From positions 1 to 9,952 of the forward strand of contig JACMKH010000286.1 of NCBI GenBank assembly GCA_014380205.1: 9,952 bases of DNA, read 5' to 3'. The notes below the pieces were generated by a model. That model was not told where the DNA came from. It made no database searches and saw only the letters and a program-made list of their open reading frames with translations. Made by a program: the position numbers and the translations under genes. The stretch is from Sphingomonadaceae bacterium (lineage in GTDB: Bacteria; Pseudomonadota; Alphaproteobacteria; Sphingomonadales; Sphingomonadaceae). Numbering within the stretch: the stretch's first letter is position 1; each line of letters opens with the position of its first letter. Shown here one piece after another: positions 1 through 4,770 of the stretch.

Positions 1-284
1 AAGTCGGACAGCGGCTCGACGACCTGCTCGAGCGAGAGCGCGCCCGCGAGATCGCCGAGCGCGAGGACCAGCGCGAGCCCCGCCCGTTGGCGGCGCAGCG
101 CCACCGCGAGCGAATCGTCGCCTTCCTCCCGCGCATCGGCCAATCGCATCGCCTCGGCGAAGTCGCCGCGCTGGATCGGGGGCATCAGATCGCCGCTCGT
201 CTCGATCAGCTGGCGCAGGAAGGGCGAGCAGCGCGAGGCGCGGTCGATGGCGTCGGCAACGGCGGCGCTCGCTGTGTTTTTCAT
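1..284 (-). CDS. glnE: Glutamine synthetase adenylyltransferase/deadenylyltransferase, N-terminal part (partial)
   Basis: About 94 codons of the amino end are present; the gene runs off the left edge. The ATG at 284-282 gives MKNTASAAVADAIDRASRCS, followed by a 'SPFLRQLIE' stretch and a region rich in 'LADAREEGDDSLAVALRRQR', 'LALVLALGDLAG' and 'SLEQVVEPLSD'. This pattern (SPFL..L, then ALRR.R...L..ALADLAG..SLE.V...LS) is typical of the start of GlnE, which adds AMP to and removes it from glutamine synthetase in response to nitrogen status. The catalytic nucleotidyltransferase motifs lie outside the window, so the call rests on the N-terminal pattern alone. No strong Shine-Dalgarno is visible. 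No in-frame ATG or GTG occurs upstream before a stop near 339-341, so the ATG at 284 is the only likely start. It follows ecfG on the same strand after about 250 bp and may receive read-through from it. Confidence 0.82.
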   Translation of the reverse strand, partial: MKNTASAAVADAIDRASRCSPFLRQLIETSGDLMPPIQRGDFAEAMRLADAREEGDDSLAVALRRQRAGLALVLALGDLAGALSLEQVVEPLSD

Positions 285-311
285 GCCACGTTGTTGTGCC
301 AGCAGCGTAAC

Positions 312-345
312 GGTTGCAACTTTAACATGGGTTGCCGGTTACAAC
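312..345. promoter_or_regulatory. Direct repeats in the glnE upstream region, possible operator or promoter
   Basis: In the relatively AT-rich gap before glnE, GGTTGCAAC (312-320) and GGTTACAAC (337-345) form an imperfect direct repeat (8 of 9). A shorter GGTTGCC copy lies between them at 330-336. GTAAC (307-311) and GTTAC (338-342) also form a dyad. The block lies 28 to 61 bp upstream of the glnE start and just upstream of the NepR-like ORF on the other strand, so it could serve either gene. I cannot identify a binding protein or a convincing sigma-70 promoter, so this is only a candidate. Confidence 0.25.
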
Positions 346-348
346 GGC

Positions 349-531
349 ATGGTTTCGCCCGCCAATCACGATCTCGCCGTCAGCAACGGCCGGCTCTCGC
401 GCCATATGAGCGTAGGCGCGCCAACGCCGTTGGAGAATCTCGGCCTCGCGCTGCGCACGGCGTTCGAGCCGGCGCGCGGCGGCGACGGCGCCGCGCGCGA
501 ACTGGACCGGCTGCTCGAGCAAATCCGCTAG
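349..531 (+). CDS. NepR-like small protein (possible second anti-sigma factor)
   Basis: A 60-residue ORF with codon use like its neighbours (mostly G or C at third positions). Its last 31 residues hold 'ENLGLALRTAF' followed by 'ELDRLLEQIR'. These line up with the two helices of the clear NepR at 2576-2737 ('SELGTALRGIY' and 'EMLDLLGKLR'), with the same spacing to within one residue. NepR proteins bind the EcfG sigma factor and are sequestered by phosphorylated PhyR. The linker here is Gly-rich and lacks the 'IP' seen in the other copy, so binding may differ or be lost. The gene converges on ecfG with 7 bp between the stop codons. No Shine-Dalgarno is evident. ATG at 406 would give a 41-residue form still containing the whole core. 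No EcfG-type promoter was found upstream. It may instead be a chance ORF or a decayed paralogue. Confidence 0.45.
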   Translation: MVSPANHDLAVSNGRLSRHMSVGAPTPLENLGLALRTAFEPARGGDGAARELDRLLEQIR

Positions 532-538
532 CGGCGCC

Positions 539-1159
539 TCAGCGGTTGCTGAGCGCGTCGACCTCGGCCATGATTTCCTGCAGCGCGGTCTTCGACGTAT
601 CCTGCCTGTAATGGCGGCGCGATGAAAGCTTGCCCTCCGCCATCAGTGCCTCGAGCGCGACGCGGCCGCGCGCGACGCGGCTCTTGATCGTGCCGACCGC
701 GCAGCCGCAGATCTCGGCCGCCTCCTCATAGGCGAAGCCGCCCGCGCCGACGAGGATCAGCGCCTCGCGTTGCGGTTCGGGGAGATGCATCAGCGCGCGC
801 TGCAGGTCGCCGAGCTCGACGTGGCGATCCTGGCTCGCGGGCGCCGCGAGCAGCCGGTCGGCCGTGAGGTCGTCCCACTCGCCCTTGAAGCGCGAGCGGC
901 GCATCTGCGAGAGGAAGAGGTTCCTCAGGATGATGAAAGTCCAGGCGCGCATGTTGGTGCCCGCCTGGAAGCGCTTGCGCGCGGCCCAGGCCTTGAGCAG
1001 CGTTTCCTGGACGAGATCGTCGGCGGTGTCACGGTTACCCGAAAGCGAGCGCCCGAAGGCGCGCAGATGGGGGATCACCTGGCCGAGCTGATCGCGGAAA
1101 TCCTCGTCCGAAAGCGGCGTGGGCTCGATCCCCTCAGCGGGAGAGTGGGTCCCGCTCAC
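539..1159 (-). CDS. ecfG: EcfG-family RNA polymerase sigma factor (general stress response)
   Basis: Encodes the ECF15-type sigma factor that directs RNA polymerase to GGAAC/GTT stress promoters in Alphaproteobacteria. Region 2 is clear ('DLVQETLLKAWAARKRF', then 'NMRAWTFIILRN'), as is region 4 ('LPEPQREALILVGAGGFAY', 'EEAAEICGCAVGTIKSRVAR', the helix-turn-helix). There is no extra C-terminal domain, as expected for EcfG. I chose the GTG at 1159 because GGAGAAGG lies just upstream at suitable spacing and the resulting 206-residue protein starts close to the conserved N-terminal 'FRDQLGQVIPHLRAFGRSLS'. ATG codons at 1198 and 1210 would add 13-17 Arg-rich residues but have no ribosome binding site. 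It lies downstream of a 46-codon membrane-protein gene behind an EcfG-type promoter (1431-1455), which implies positive autoregulation. NepR should hold it inactive without stress; PhyR~P should release it. Confidence 0.94.
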   Translation of the reverse strand: MSGTHSPAEGIEPTPLSDEDFRDQLGQVIPHLRAFGRSLSGNRDTADDLVQETLLKAWAARKRFQAGTNMRAWTFIILRNLFLSQMRRSRFKGEWDDLTADRLLAAPASQDRHVELGDLQRALMHLPEPQREALILVGAGGFAYEEAAEICGCAVGTIKSRVARGRVALEALMAEGKLSSRRHYRQDTSKTALQEIMAEVDALSNR

Positions 1160-1255
1160 AGCGCGGCCCTTCTCCGCAGTGCGCCGGGCGCGCGGCATGG
1201 CGCGCCGCATCGGGTGGCTGCTGCCGTCACTTTTCGATCGACCCCGTGTGCGTCC

Positions 1256-1396
1256 CTATTGCCGCCAGAACAACAGCAGCGCGATGAAGATCCCCACGAT
1301 CAGGACCAGCGAGACCATGAGCACGATGCGCACGATCCCCGGCGCCGATCCCGCGCGCGCTTCGGTCTTGGTGAGATGTGGGTCCTCGTCGTCCAT
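1256..1396 (-). CDS. Small single-span membrane protein upstream of ecfG
   Basis: A 46-residue ORF starting MDDEDPHLTKTEARAGSAPG. An acidic then mixed cytoplasm-like N-terminus of about 20 residues is followed by one strongly hydrophobic helix (residues about 21-43, 'IVRIVLMVSLVLIVGIF...') and a short FWRQ tail. It looks like a tail-anchored or single-pass inner-membrane protein. The reading frame ends 45-96 bp before ecfG, depending on the ecfG start. It is the first gene after the EcfG-type promoter at 1431-1455, with its ATG 35 bp from the -10 element, so it should be made together with the sigma factor under stress. The ribosome binding site is weak (GGGA about 12 nt upstream). I do not recognise a named family and assign no function. 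The hydrophobic pattern and promoter position make a real gene likely. Confidence 0.68.
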   Translation of the reverse strand: MDDEDPHLTKTEARAGSAPGIVRIVLMVSLVLIVGIFIALLLFWRQ

Positions 1397-1430
1397 CGCG
1401 CTGTGCGTCCCGTCTGGTGGCTAGCAGATT

Positions 1431-1455
1431 AACGTCACGCGGTCACGCGCGTTCC
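1431..1455 (-). promoter_or_regulatory. EcfG-type promoter for the small membrane gene and ecfG
   Basis: On the minus strand, GGAAC (1455-1451) is followed after 17 bp by GTT (1433-1431), with a C before the GTT: the full GGAAC-N16-CGTT stress-sigma consensus. The -10 element lies 35 bp before the ATG at 1396, and the site begins right after the phyR stop codon. It implies that EcfG transcribes its own operon. Confidence 0.8.
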
Positions 1456-1459
1456 GCGA

Positions 1460-2263
1460 TCATATCGGAACCGTTTCGGTGTTGAAGAACAGCGCCTGCG
1501 AGATCGCCGCCTTGACCGTTGAGCGCTGGAAGGGCTTGGTGATCAGAAAGGCGGGCTCGGGCCGCTCGCCGGTAAGCAGCCGCTCGGGAAATGCCGTGAT
1601 GAAGATCACGGGGACATTGTATTCGGCGAGGATGTCGCGCACCGCGTCGATCCCCGAGCTGTCGTCGGCGAGCTGGATGTCGGCGAGGACAAGGCCCGCG
1701 CGCGCCTCGCGCGCCTGCGCGACTGCCTCGTCGCGGGTGACCGCGATGCCCGTCACCTCGTGCCCCAGATCGCGCACGATCTCCTCGAGATCCATCGCGA
1801 TGATCGGCTCGTCCTCTATGATCAGCACGCGCGTCGCGATCTGCGCGTCGATCTCCGTCCGCGCGTCCTCGACCAGCGCGTCGACCTCGCTCGCGCTCGC
1901 ACCGATCAGATAGCCCGCGTCCTCGCGCGTGAAGCCCTCCATCTCGATGAGCAGCAGCGCCTGGCGCGAGCGCTTGCCGACCATCGCGAGCCGCGCGTCG
2001 GCGACCGCGGCGTGCTCGCTGCGGTGCTCGCCCTCCTCGTGCGCGATCGCGCCGACATCGGCCGACGACCAGATCGACTGGAACGTCCGGTAGAGCCCGA
2101 GCCGGGGGTCGACGTCGCGCGGAAAATCGTCGGGTGCGGCGACGATCGCCTCAAGCGCGGCGCGGACATAGGCGTCGCCATGATGCTGGCCGCCGGTAAG
2201 CGCGCGCGCGTAGCGGCGGAGGAACGGAAGGTGCGGCGCAAGCTGCTGGCCGAGCGATGACAT
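1460..2263 (-). CDS. phyR: PhyR, sigma-factor-like response regulator and anti-anti-sigma factor
   Basis: A 267-residue protein, the usual PhyR length. The N-terminal half (about 1-135, starting 'MSSLGQQLAPHLPFLRRYAR') is an EcfG-like sigma domain that mimics the sigma factor to capture NepR. The C-terminal half (about 146-260) is a receiver domain: acidic pair E150/D151 in 'VLIIEDEPIIAMDLEE', phospho-acceptor D195 in 'LVLADIQLADDSSGIDAV', T223 in 'VIFITAFPERLLTGERP' and K243 in 'FLITKPF'. On stress, phosphorylation at D195 opens the protein so the sigma-like domain binds NepR and frees EcfG. I chose the ATG at 2263 because homologues start here and GGAG lies 9 nt upstream. A longer frame to 2377 adds residues unlike the family. 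It is divergent from nepR-phyP across about 310 bp. No EcfG-type promoter faces it, so its transcription may depend on another sigma factor. Confidence 0.96.
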   Translation of the reverse strand: MSSLGQQLAPHLPFLRRYARALTGGQHHGDAYVRAALEAIVAAPDDFPRDVDPRLGLYRTFQSIWSSADVGAIAHEEGEHRSEHAAVADARLAMVGKRSRQALLLIEMEGFTREDAGYLIGASASEVDALVEDARTEIDAQIATRVLIIEDEPIIAMDLEEIVRDLGHEVTGIAVTRDEAVAQAREARAGLVLADIQLADDSSGIDAVRDILAEYNVPVIFITAFPERLLTGERPEPAFLITKPFQRSTVKAAISQALFFNTETVPI

Positions 2264-2370
2264 TCGGGGATTCTCCGTCAGGAACGAGCCGGCCTTGTGG
2301 TGGAGCGGCCCGGCGAATGCAACCCGCCCATCCCGCCCGGAGACGCCCGCCGACGGCATCGCCGTTGCGG

Positions 2371-2395
2371 GGAACAATCGACCGCGCGGATGGTT
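2371..2395 (+). promoter_or_regulatory. EcfG-type promoter upstream of nepR-phyP
   Basis: GGAAC (2371-2375), 17 bp, GTT (2393-2395), in the phyR/nepR intergenic region and oriented toward nepR. The base before GTT is G, not the preferred C. Transcription would start near 2401, leaving a leader of about 170 nt before the nepR ATG. This would provide negative feedback, as stress induces NepR and PhyP. Confidence 0.7.
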
Positions 2396-2457
2396 TCACG
2401 CGAACGCTCGGCTCGCGTGTATTGCGACCCGCTTCTTGCCGGACGGGAGCCTATACG

Positions 2458-2574
2458 ATGCCAAGCGCGCATACGCGACATAGGATAAAAGTTGCGGGCG
2501 GGAACGGGTTGCGGCTAGTGAGGCGGCACGGCGGCCTGCCGGAGAGGGGCGTTAGATTTGACGGCGAATGTTGA
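2458..2574 (+). CDS. Possible leader ORF in the nepR 5' untranslated region
   Basis: ATG at 2458 has GGGAG 8 nt upstream (2445-2449) and opens a 38-codon Arg-rich frame (MPSAHTRHRIKVAGG...). It ends with TGA at 2572-2574, one base before the nepR ATG (TGA-A-ATG). The peptide resembles nothing I know and its composition is not clearly protein-like. The good ribosome site and abutting stop suggest it could couple translation into nepR, which has no close Shine-Dalgarno of its own. It may equally be chance. Confidence 0.25.
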   Translation: MPSAHTRHRIKVAGGNGLRLVRRHGGLPERGVRFDGEC

Positions 2575-2575
2575 A

Positions 2576-2737
2576 ATGTCCGGCAAGAAGGTGGCGCGCA
2601 AGAAACCCGCATCGGCCAGGCCGACCCGCGCCAGAAGCGGAAGCGAGCTCGGCACCGCGTTGCGCGGCATCTATGACGAGGCGGTCAGCGAGCAGATTCC
2701 CGCCGAGATGCTCGATCTGCTGGGCAAGCTCCGCTAA
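2576..2737 (+). CDS. nepR: NepR anti-sigma factor
   Basis: A 53-residue protein. The first half is basic and probably disordered (MSGKKVARKKPASARPTRAR). The second half is the NepR two-helix core: 'ELGTALRGIYDEAV', then 'SEQIPAEMLDLLGKLR'. NepR wraps round EcfG in unstressed cells and is drawn off by phosphorylated PhyR. The length and core match the family, and the gene sits in the expected place between phyR and the phyP-type kinase gene, 24 bp before the latter. The start is uncertain: ATG at 2576 has no near Shine-Dalgarno, whereas TTG at 2558 (59 residues) has GAGG 10 nt upstream. I kept the ATG because a leader ORF with a good ribosome site stops right before it, which would allow re-initiation. 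An EcfG-type promoter lies about 180 bp upstream. Confidence 0.9.
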   Translation: MSGKKVARKKPASARPTRARSGSELGTALRGIYDEAVSEQIPAEMLDLLGKLR

Positions 2738-2761
2738 ATCTCGCGTGATGGCGGCCAAGCG

Positions 2762-4327
2762 GTGACGCAGCCGAATTCGGCGACTGAAGAAACGCCGCGC
2801 TGGCCGCTCTCGACTGGGGTCCGGATGCTGCTCGCGCTCGCGCTCGCGCTGCTGCCGCTCGGCATAGTCGCGATCGTCGCCTCGATCGAGACCGCGAGCA
2901 CCGCGCGCGCCGACGCCGACAGCGAATCGCGCCTTGTCGCCGAGGTCGCGACGCGCCGGCTCGACGGCAGCGTCACGCGCGCGGCGATCACCGTGCGCAC
3001 CGCGACGGCCGCGATGACGCCGGGCCCCGATCAAATTAACTGCCACGACACGCTCAACGCGCTCGCCGGCATCCAGCAATTCACGCTTCACCTCGCGGTC
3101 TATCGCGCCGACGGCGCACTCGCTTGCCTTAGTGATGGCTATTTAGCCCCAGCCAGCGCGTCGGGCGGGGGGCGGACCGGGCTCACGATCGATGTCGATG
3201 CGGCGGCGGCTTCGATACGATTCGCCCAGACCGCCCGTGGCGGGCATGTCGGCGTCGCCGAGCTTCCCGCCGACGCGCTTCGCGCGATGGTGGCGCCGAT
3301 CAGGCCGATCGACGACTATCGCCTGTCGCTGATCCAAGGCGGAAGCGAGATCGTCGTCCACGACTGGCGCAGCGGGGCGCCGGCGCGCGTGAGGGCCATC
3401 GATGGCACGATCGCCGACCGCGCGATCGCCTGGCGCTTCGAATATGAGGCGCGGCCGATGCGGGTGGTCGAGGCGCTTTCGATCCTGCTGCCGATCGCGA
3501 TGCTGCTGGTCGCGGCGATCCTCAGCTGGTTCCTCGTCAGACAGACCCTGCTCGGGCCGCTCGGCCAGCTCGAGCGCGCGGTGAGCGGCTATCGCGCGGG
3601 CGACGAGAGCTTCGCCTCGCCGCTGATGGACAGAGCCGCGCACGAGCTGCGCTCGCTCGGCGGCGCGTTCGAGCAGATGGTGGCGACCGCGCGTGGCCAT
3701 GAAGACGAGCTCGAGGCGGGAATCGCCGAGCAGACGCGGCTCACGCGCGAGGTTCATCACCGCGTCAAGAACAACCTCCAGGTGATCGCGAGCTTGCTCA
3801 ACCTCCATGCGCGCGGCGCGCGAACCCCCGAGATCGCCGAGGCCTACGCCTCGATCCAGCGCCGCGTCGACGCGCTCGCGATCGTCCAGCGCAATCTTTT
3901 CGCCGAGGCCGACAGCGCACGCGGCATCCCCGTGCGCCCGGTGATCGCCGAGCTCGCGTCGAGCCTCCAGCAGAGCGCGCCGGGCTCGACGCGGCTGATG
4001 CTGTCGCTGAACGTCGCCGATGTGCGCGTGTCGCAGGATATCGCGGCGCCGATGGCGTTTCTCGTCACCGAGCTCGTCGAGCTGGCGATGCTCTCGGGGG
4101 GCGCCTCGAACCTGGGGATCACGGTCGGCGAGCGCGATCCGGCGACGGGCCGCGCGCTGTTCACGATCTGCTGCCCGGGGCCCGACGGCGAGGCGCTCTC
4201 CAATTCGTCGCGTTACGCGCGCGTGCTGAGCGGTCTGTCGCGCCAGCTCCGCGCCGCGCTCGAGCAGGATCCCGTGACGGGCGCCTATGCGATCGAAGTG
4301 CCCACGCTCGAGGGCGGGAGCCCCTGA
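2762..4327 (+). CDS. phyP: PhyP-like membrane sensor (HisKA_2 histidine kinase/phosphatase with degenerate ATPase domain)
   Basis: A 521-residue inner-membrane protein: TM1 at about 22-41, a periplasmic domain of about 195 residues, TM2 at about 238-260, a HAMP-like linker, then a HisKA_2 dimerisation helix with 'TREVHHRVKNNLQVIASLLN' (phospho-acceptor H333, the His before RVKNN). The C-terminal part resembles an ATPase domain but the N-box reads 'ELVELAM' (437-443), where active kinases have ELVTNAL, so the Mg-binding Asn is replaced by Leu441. No clear DxGxG box is present. In Sphingomonas sp. Fr1, PhyP at the phyR locus lacks an obvious ATPase domain, needs its conserved His, and dephosphorylates PhyR. 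The protein here fits that picture and would keep the stress response off. The GTG start at 2762 is the only one giving a full N-terminus before TM1; its ribosome site is weak. It follows nepR by 24 bp, probably one operon. The alternative of an active kinase is disfavoured by the missing ATP-site residues. Confidence 0.9.
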   Translation: MTQPNSATEETPRWPLSTGVRMLLALALALLPLGIVAIVASIETASTARADADSESRLVAEVATRRLDGSVTRAAITVRTATAAMTPGPDQINCHDTLNALAGIQQFTLHLAVYRADGALACLSDGYLAPASASGGGRTGLTIDVDAAAASIRFAQTARGGHVGVAELPADALRAMVAPIRPIDDYRLSLIQGGSEIVVHDWRSGAPARVRAIDGTIADRAIAWRFEYEARPMRVVEALSILLPIAMLLVAAILSWFLVRQTLLGPLGQLERAVSGYRAGDESFASPLMDRAAHELRSLGGAFEQMVATARGHEDELEAGIAEQTRLTREVHHRVKNNLQVIASLLNLHARGARTPEIAEAYASIQRRVDALAIVQRNLFAEADSARGIPVRPVIAELASSLQQSAPGSTRLMLSLNVADVRVSQDIAAPMAFLVTELVELAMLSGGASNLGITVGERDPATGRALFTICCPGPDGEALSNSSRYARVLSGLSRQLRAALEQDPVTGAYAIEVPTLEGGSP

Positions 4328-4345
4328 AAAAATTTTCGCATCGGC

Positions 4346-4370
4346 GGAACCCGTTCGCGCCAAGCTCGTT
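4346..4370 (+). promoter_or_regulatory. EcfG-type promoter for a predicted small RNA
   Basis: GGAAC (4346-4350), 17 bp, GTT (4368-4370) preceded by C: a perfect GGAAC-N16-CGTT match, 19 bp after the phyP stop. It faces the two-hairpin element at 4379-4475 that ends in a U-run. The next protein gene starts 215 bp downstream, beyond that terminator, so a non-coding product is the simplest reading. Confidence 0.75.
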
Positions 4371-4376
4371 TGGATG

Positions 4377-4475
4377 TTCGGATAGCGACCTTTTGCCCCC
4401 CCGCTCTCGCTATCCGCCATGGGCCCGGACACGCTAACCCGCCCCCCCGGTAGCGTCTCCGGGCCCAATATTTTT
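4377..4475 (+). ncRNA. Predicted stress-induced small RNA with two C-rich-loop hairpins (GsrN-like design)
   Basis: The start is placed about 7 nt after the EcfG-type -10 element, giving an RNA of about 100 nt. Hairpin 1 has a perfect 10-bp stem (CGGATAGCGA 4379-4388 with TCGCTATCCG 4407-4416) and an 18-nt loop. Hairpin 2 has a 16-bp stem with one mismatch (4421-4436 with 4451-4466), a 14-nt loop and a U-run, so it is also the terminator. Both loops carry the identical nonamer GCCCCCCCG (4395-4403 and 4441-4449). C-rich loops in alphaproteobacterial sRNAs, notably the sigma-T-dependent GsrN of Caulobacter, pair with G-rich leaders of target mRNAs. Direct observations are the promoter, stems and loops; the sRNA and its mode of action are inferred. 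It could instead be only the phyP terminator region, but that would not explain the dedicated promoter or the first hairpin. No credible protein frame with a ribosome site is seen inside. Confidence 0.65.
4421..4475 (+). terminator. Intrinsic terminator of the predicted sRNA, also downstream of phyP
   Basis: GGGCCCGGACACGCTA (4421-4436) pairs with TAGCGTCTCCGGGCCC (4451-4466) with one mismatch across a 14-nt loop, and is followed by AATATTTTT (4467-4475). A GC-rich stem plus a T-run is the standard Rho-independent pattern on the plus strand. It would end both nepR-phyP transcripts and the sRNA. Confidence 0.82.
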
Positions 4476-4510
4476 CCCCGTCATTCCGAAGCTTGCCGTC
4501 GTCCGGCCGT

Positions 4511-4535
4511 GGAACCACCGCGCGCGGCGCGCATT
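4511..4535 (+). promoter_or_regulatory. Near-consensus EcfG-type promoter for the entericidin-like gene
   Basis: GGAAC (4511-4515) is followed after 17 bp by ATT (4533-4535), preceded by C: CATT in place of CGTT, one mismatch, at the same spacing as the three perfect sites in this window. It lies after the sRNA terminator and 50 bp before the lipoprotein ATG at 4586. Confidence 0.5.
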
Positions 4536-4585
4536 GGAGCGGTGTCGCCCGCGCAACGGTGCACGGGTCCGAGGGAGTATCGATC

Positions 4586-4714
4586 ATGGCCAAGAAGATG
4601 TTGACGATCGCGGTCCTGCTCGGTGGCCTCGCTGTTGCCGCGTGCAACACCGTCGAGGGCGCGGGCGAGGACGTCGAGTCGGTCGGCGAGACCGTGCAGG
4701 ACGCCGCCAACTAG
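4586..4714 (+). CDS. Entericidin A/B-family small lipoprotein
   Basis: A 42-residue protein beginning MAKKMLTIAVLLGGLAVAAC: Lys-rich n-region, hydrophobic core, and a lipobox ending at Cys20. The mature part 'NTVEGAGEDVESVGETVQDA' is the acidic pattern of entericidin-like lipoproteins. After lipid attachment and cleavage about 23 residues would be anchored to the membrane. Entericidins in enterics are stress- or stationary-phase membrane lipoproteins, but the role of sphingomonad homologues is not settled. The start is supported by GGGAG 8 nt upstream (4573-4577). It sits just after the GSR sRNA and behind a near-consensus EcfG-type promoter, so general-stress control is likely. The gene is closed by the hairpin at 4731-4768. 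Confidence 0.83.
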   Translation: MAKKMLTIAVLLGGLAVAACNTVEGAGEDVESVGETVQDAAN

Positions 4715-4730
4715 GCACTGTCGAATCGCG

Positions 4731-4768
4731 CGAAACGGGCGTCGTCCAACCGGGCGGCGCCCGTTTCG
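4731..4768. terminator. Convergent hairpin terminator between the lipoprotein and PLD genes
   Basis: A perfect 11-bp inverted repeat, CGAAACGGGCG (4731-4741) with CGCCCGTTTCG (4758-4768), fills the gap between two convergent genes (stops at 4714 and 4771). The run of A/T at the stem base gives a short U stretch on either strand, but there is no long U-tail. It is likely a bidirectional terminator of moderate strength. Confidence 0.55.
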
Positions 4769-4770
4769 AT

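Noticed and set aside
538..553. CTCAG-cggttg-CTGAG hairpin at the ecfG stop as a terminator
   Set aside because: Only 5 bp, no U-run, and it overlaps coding sequence; too weak to call.
2264..2377. 38-residue N-terminal extension of PhyR
   Set aside because: PhyR proteins begin near MS.LGQQLAPHLPFLRRYAR. The ATG at 2263 has GGAG 9 nt upstream and the upstream residues do not fit the family.
2510..2535. GGAAC at 2510-2514 as another EcfG promoter for nepR
   Set aside because: No GTT or one-mismatch CGTT occurs at 16-17 bp downstream. The same applies to GGAAC at 2281, 2221, 4801 and several intragenic sites.
4322..4345. AAAAAATTTT stretch after the phyP stop as a terminator
   Set aside because: There is no GC-rich stem before it; the real intrinsic terminator is at 4421-4475.
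3143..4468. 441-codon open frame on the minus strand
   Set aside because: Antisense to phyP, low-complexity Arg/His/Ala content, no recognisable domain, and it runs through the sRNA terminator.
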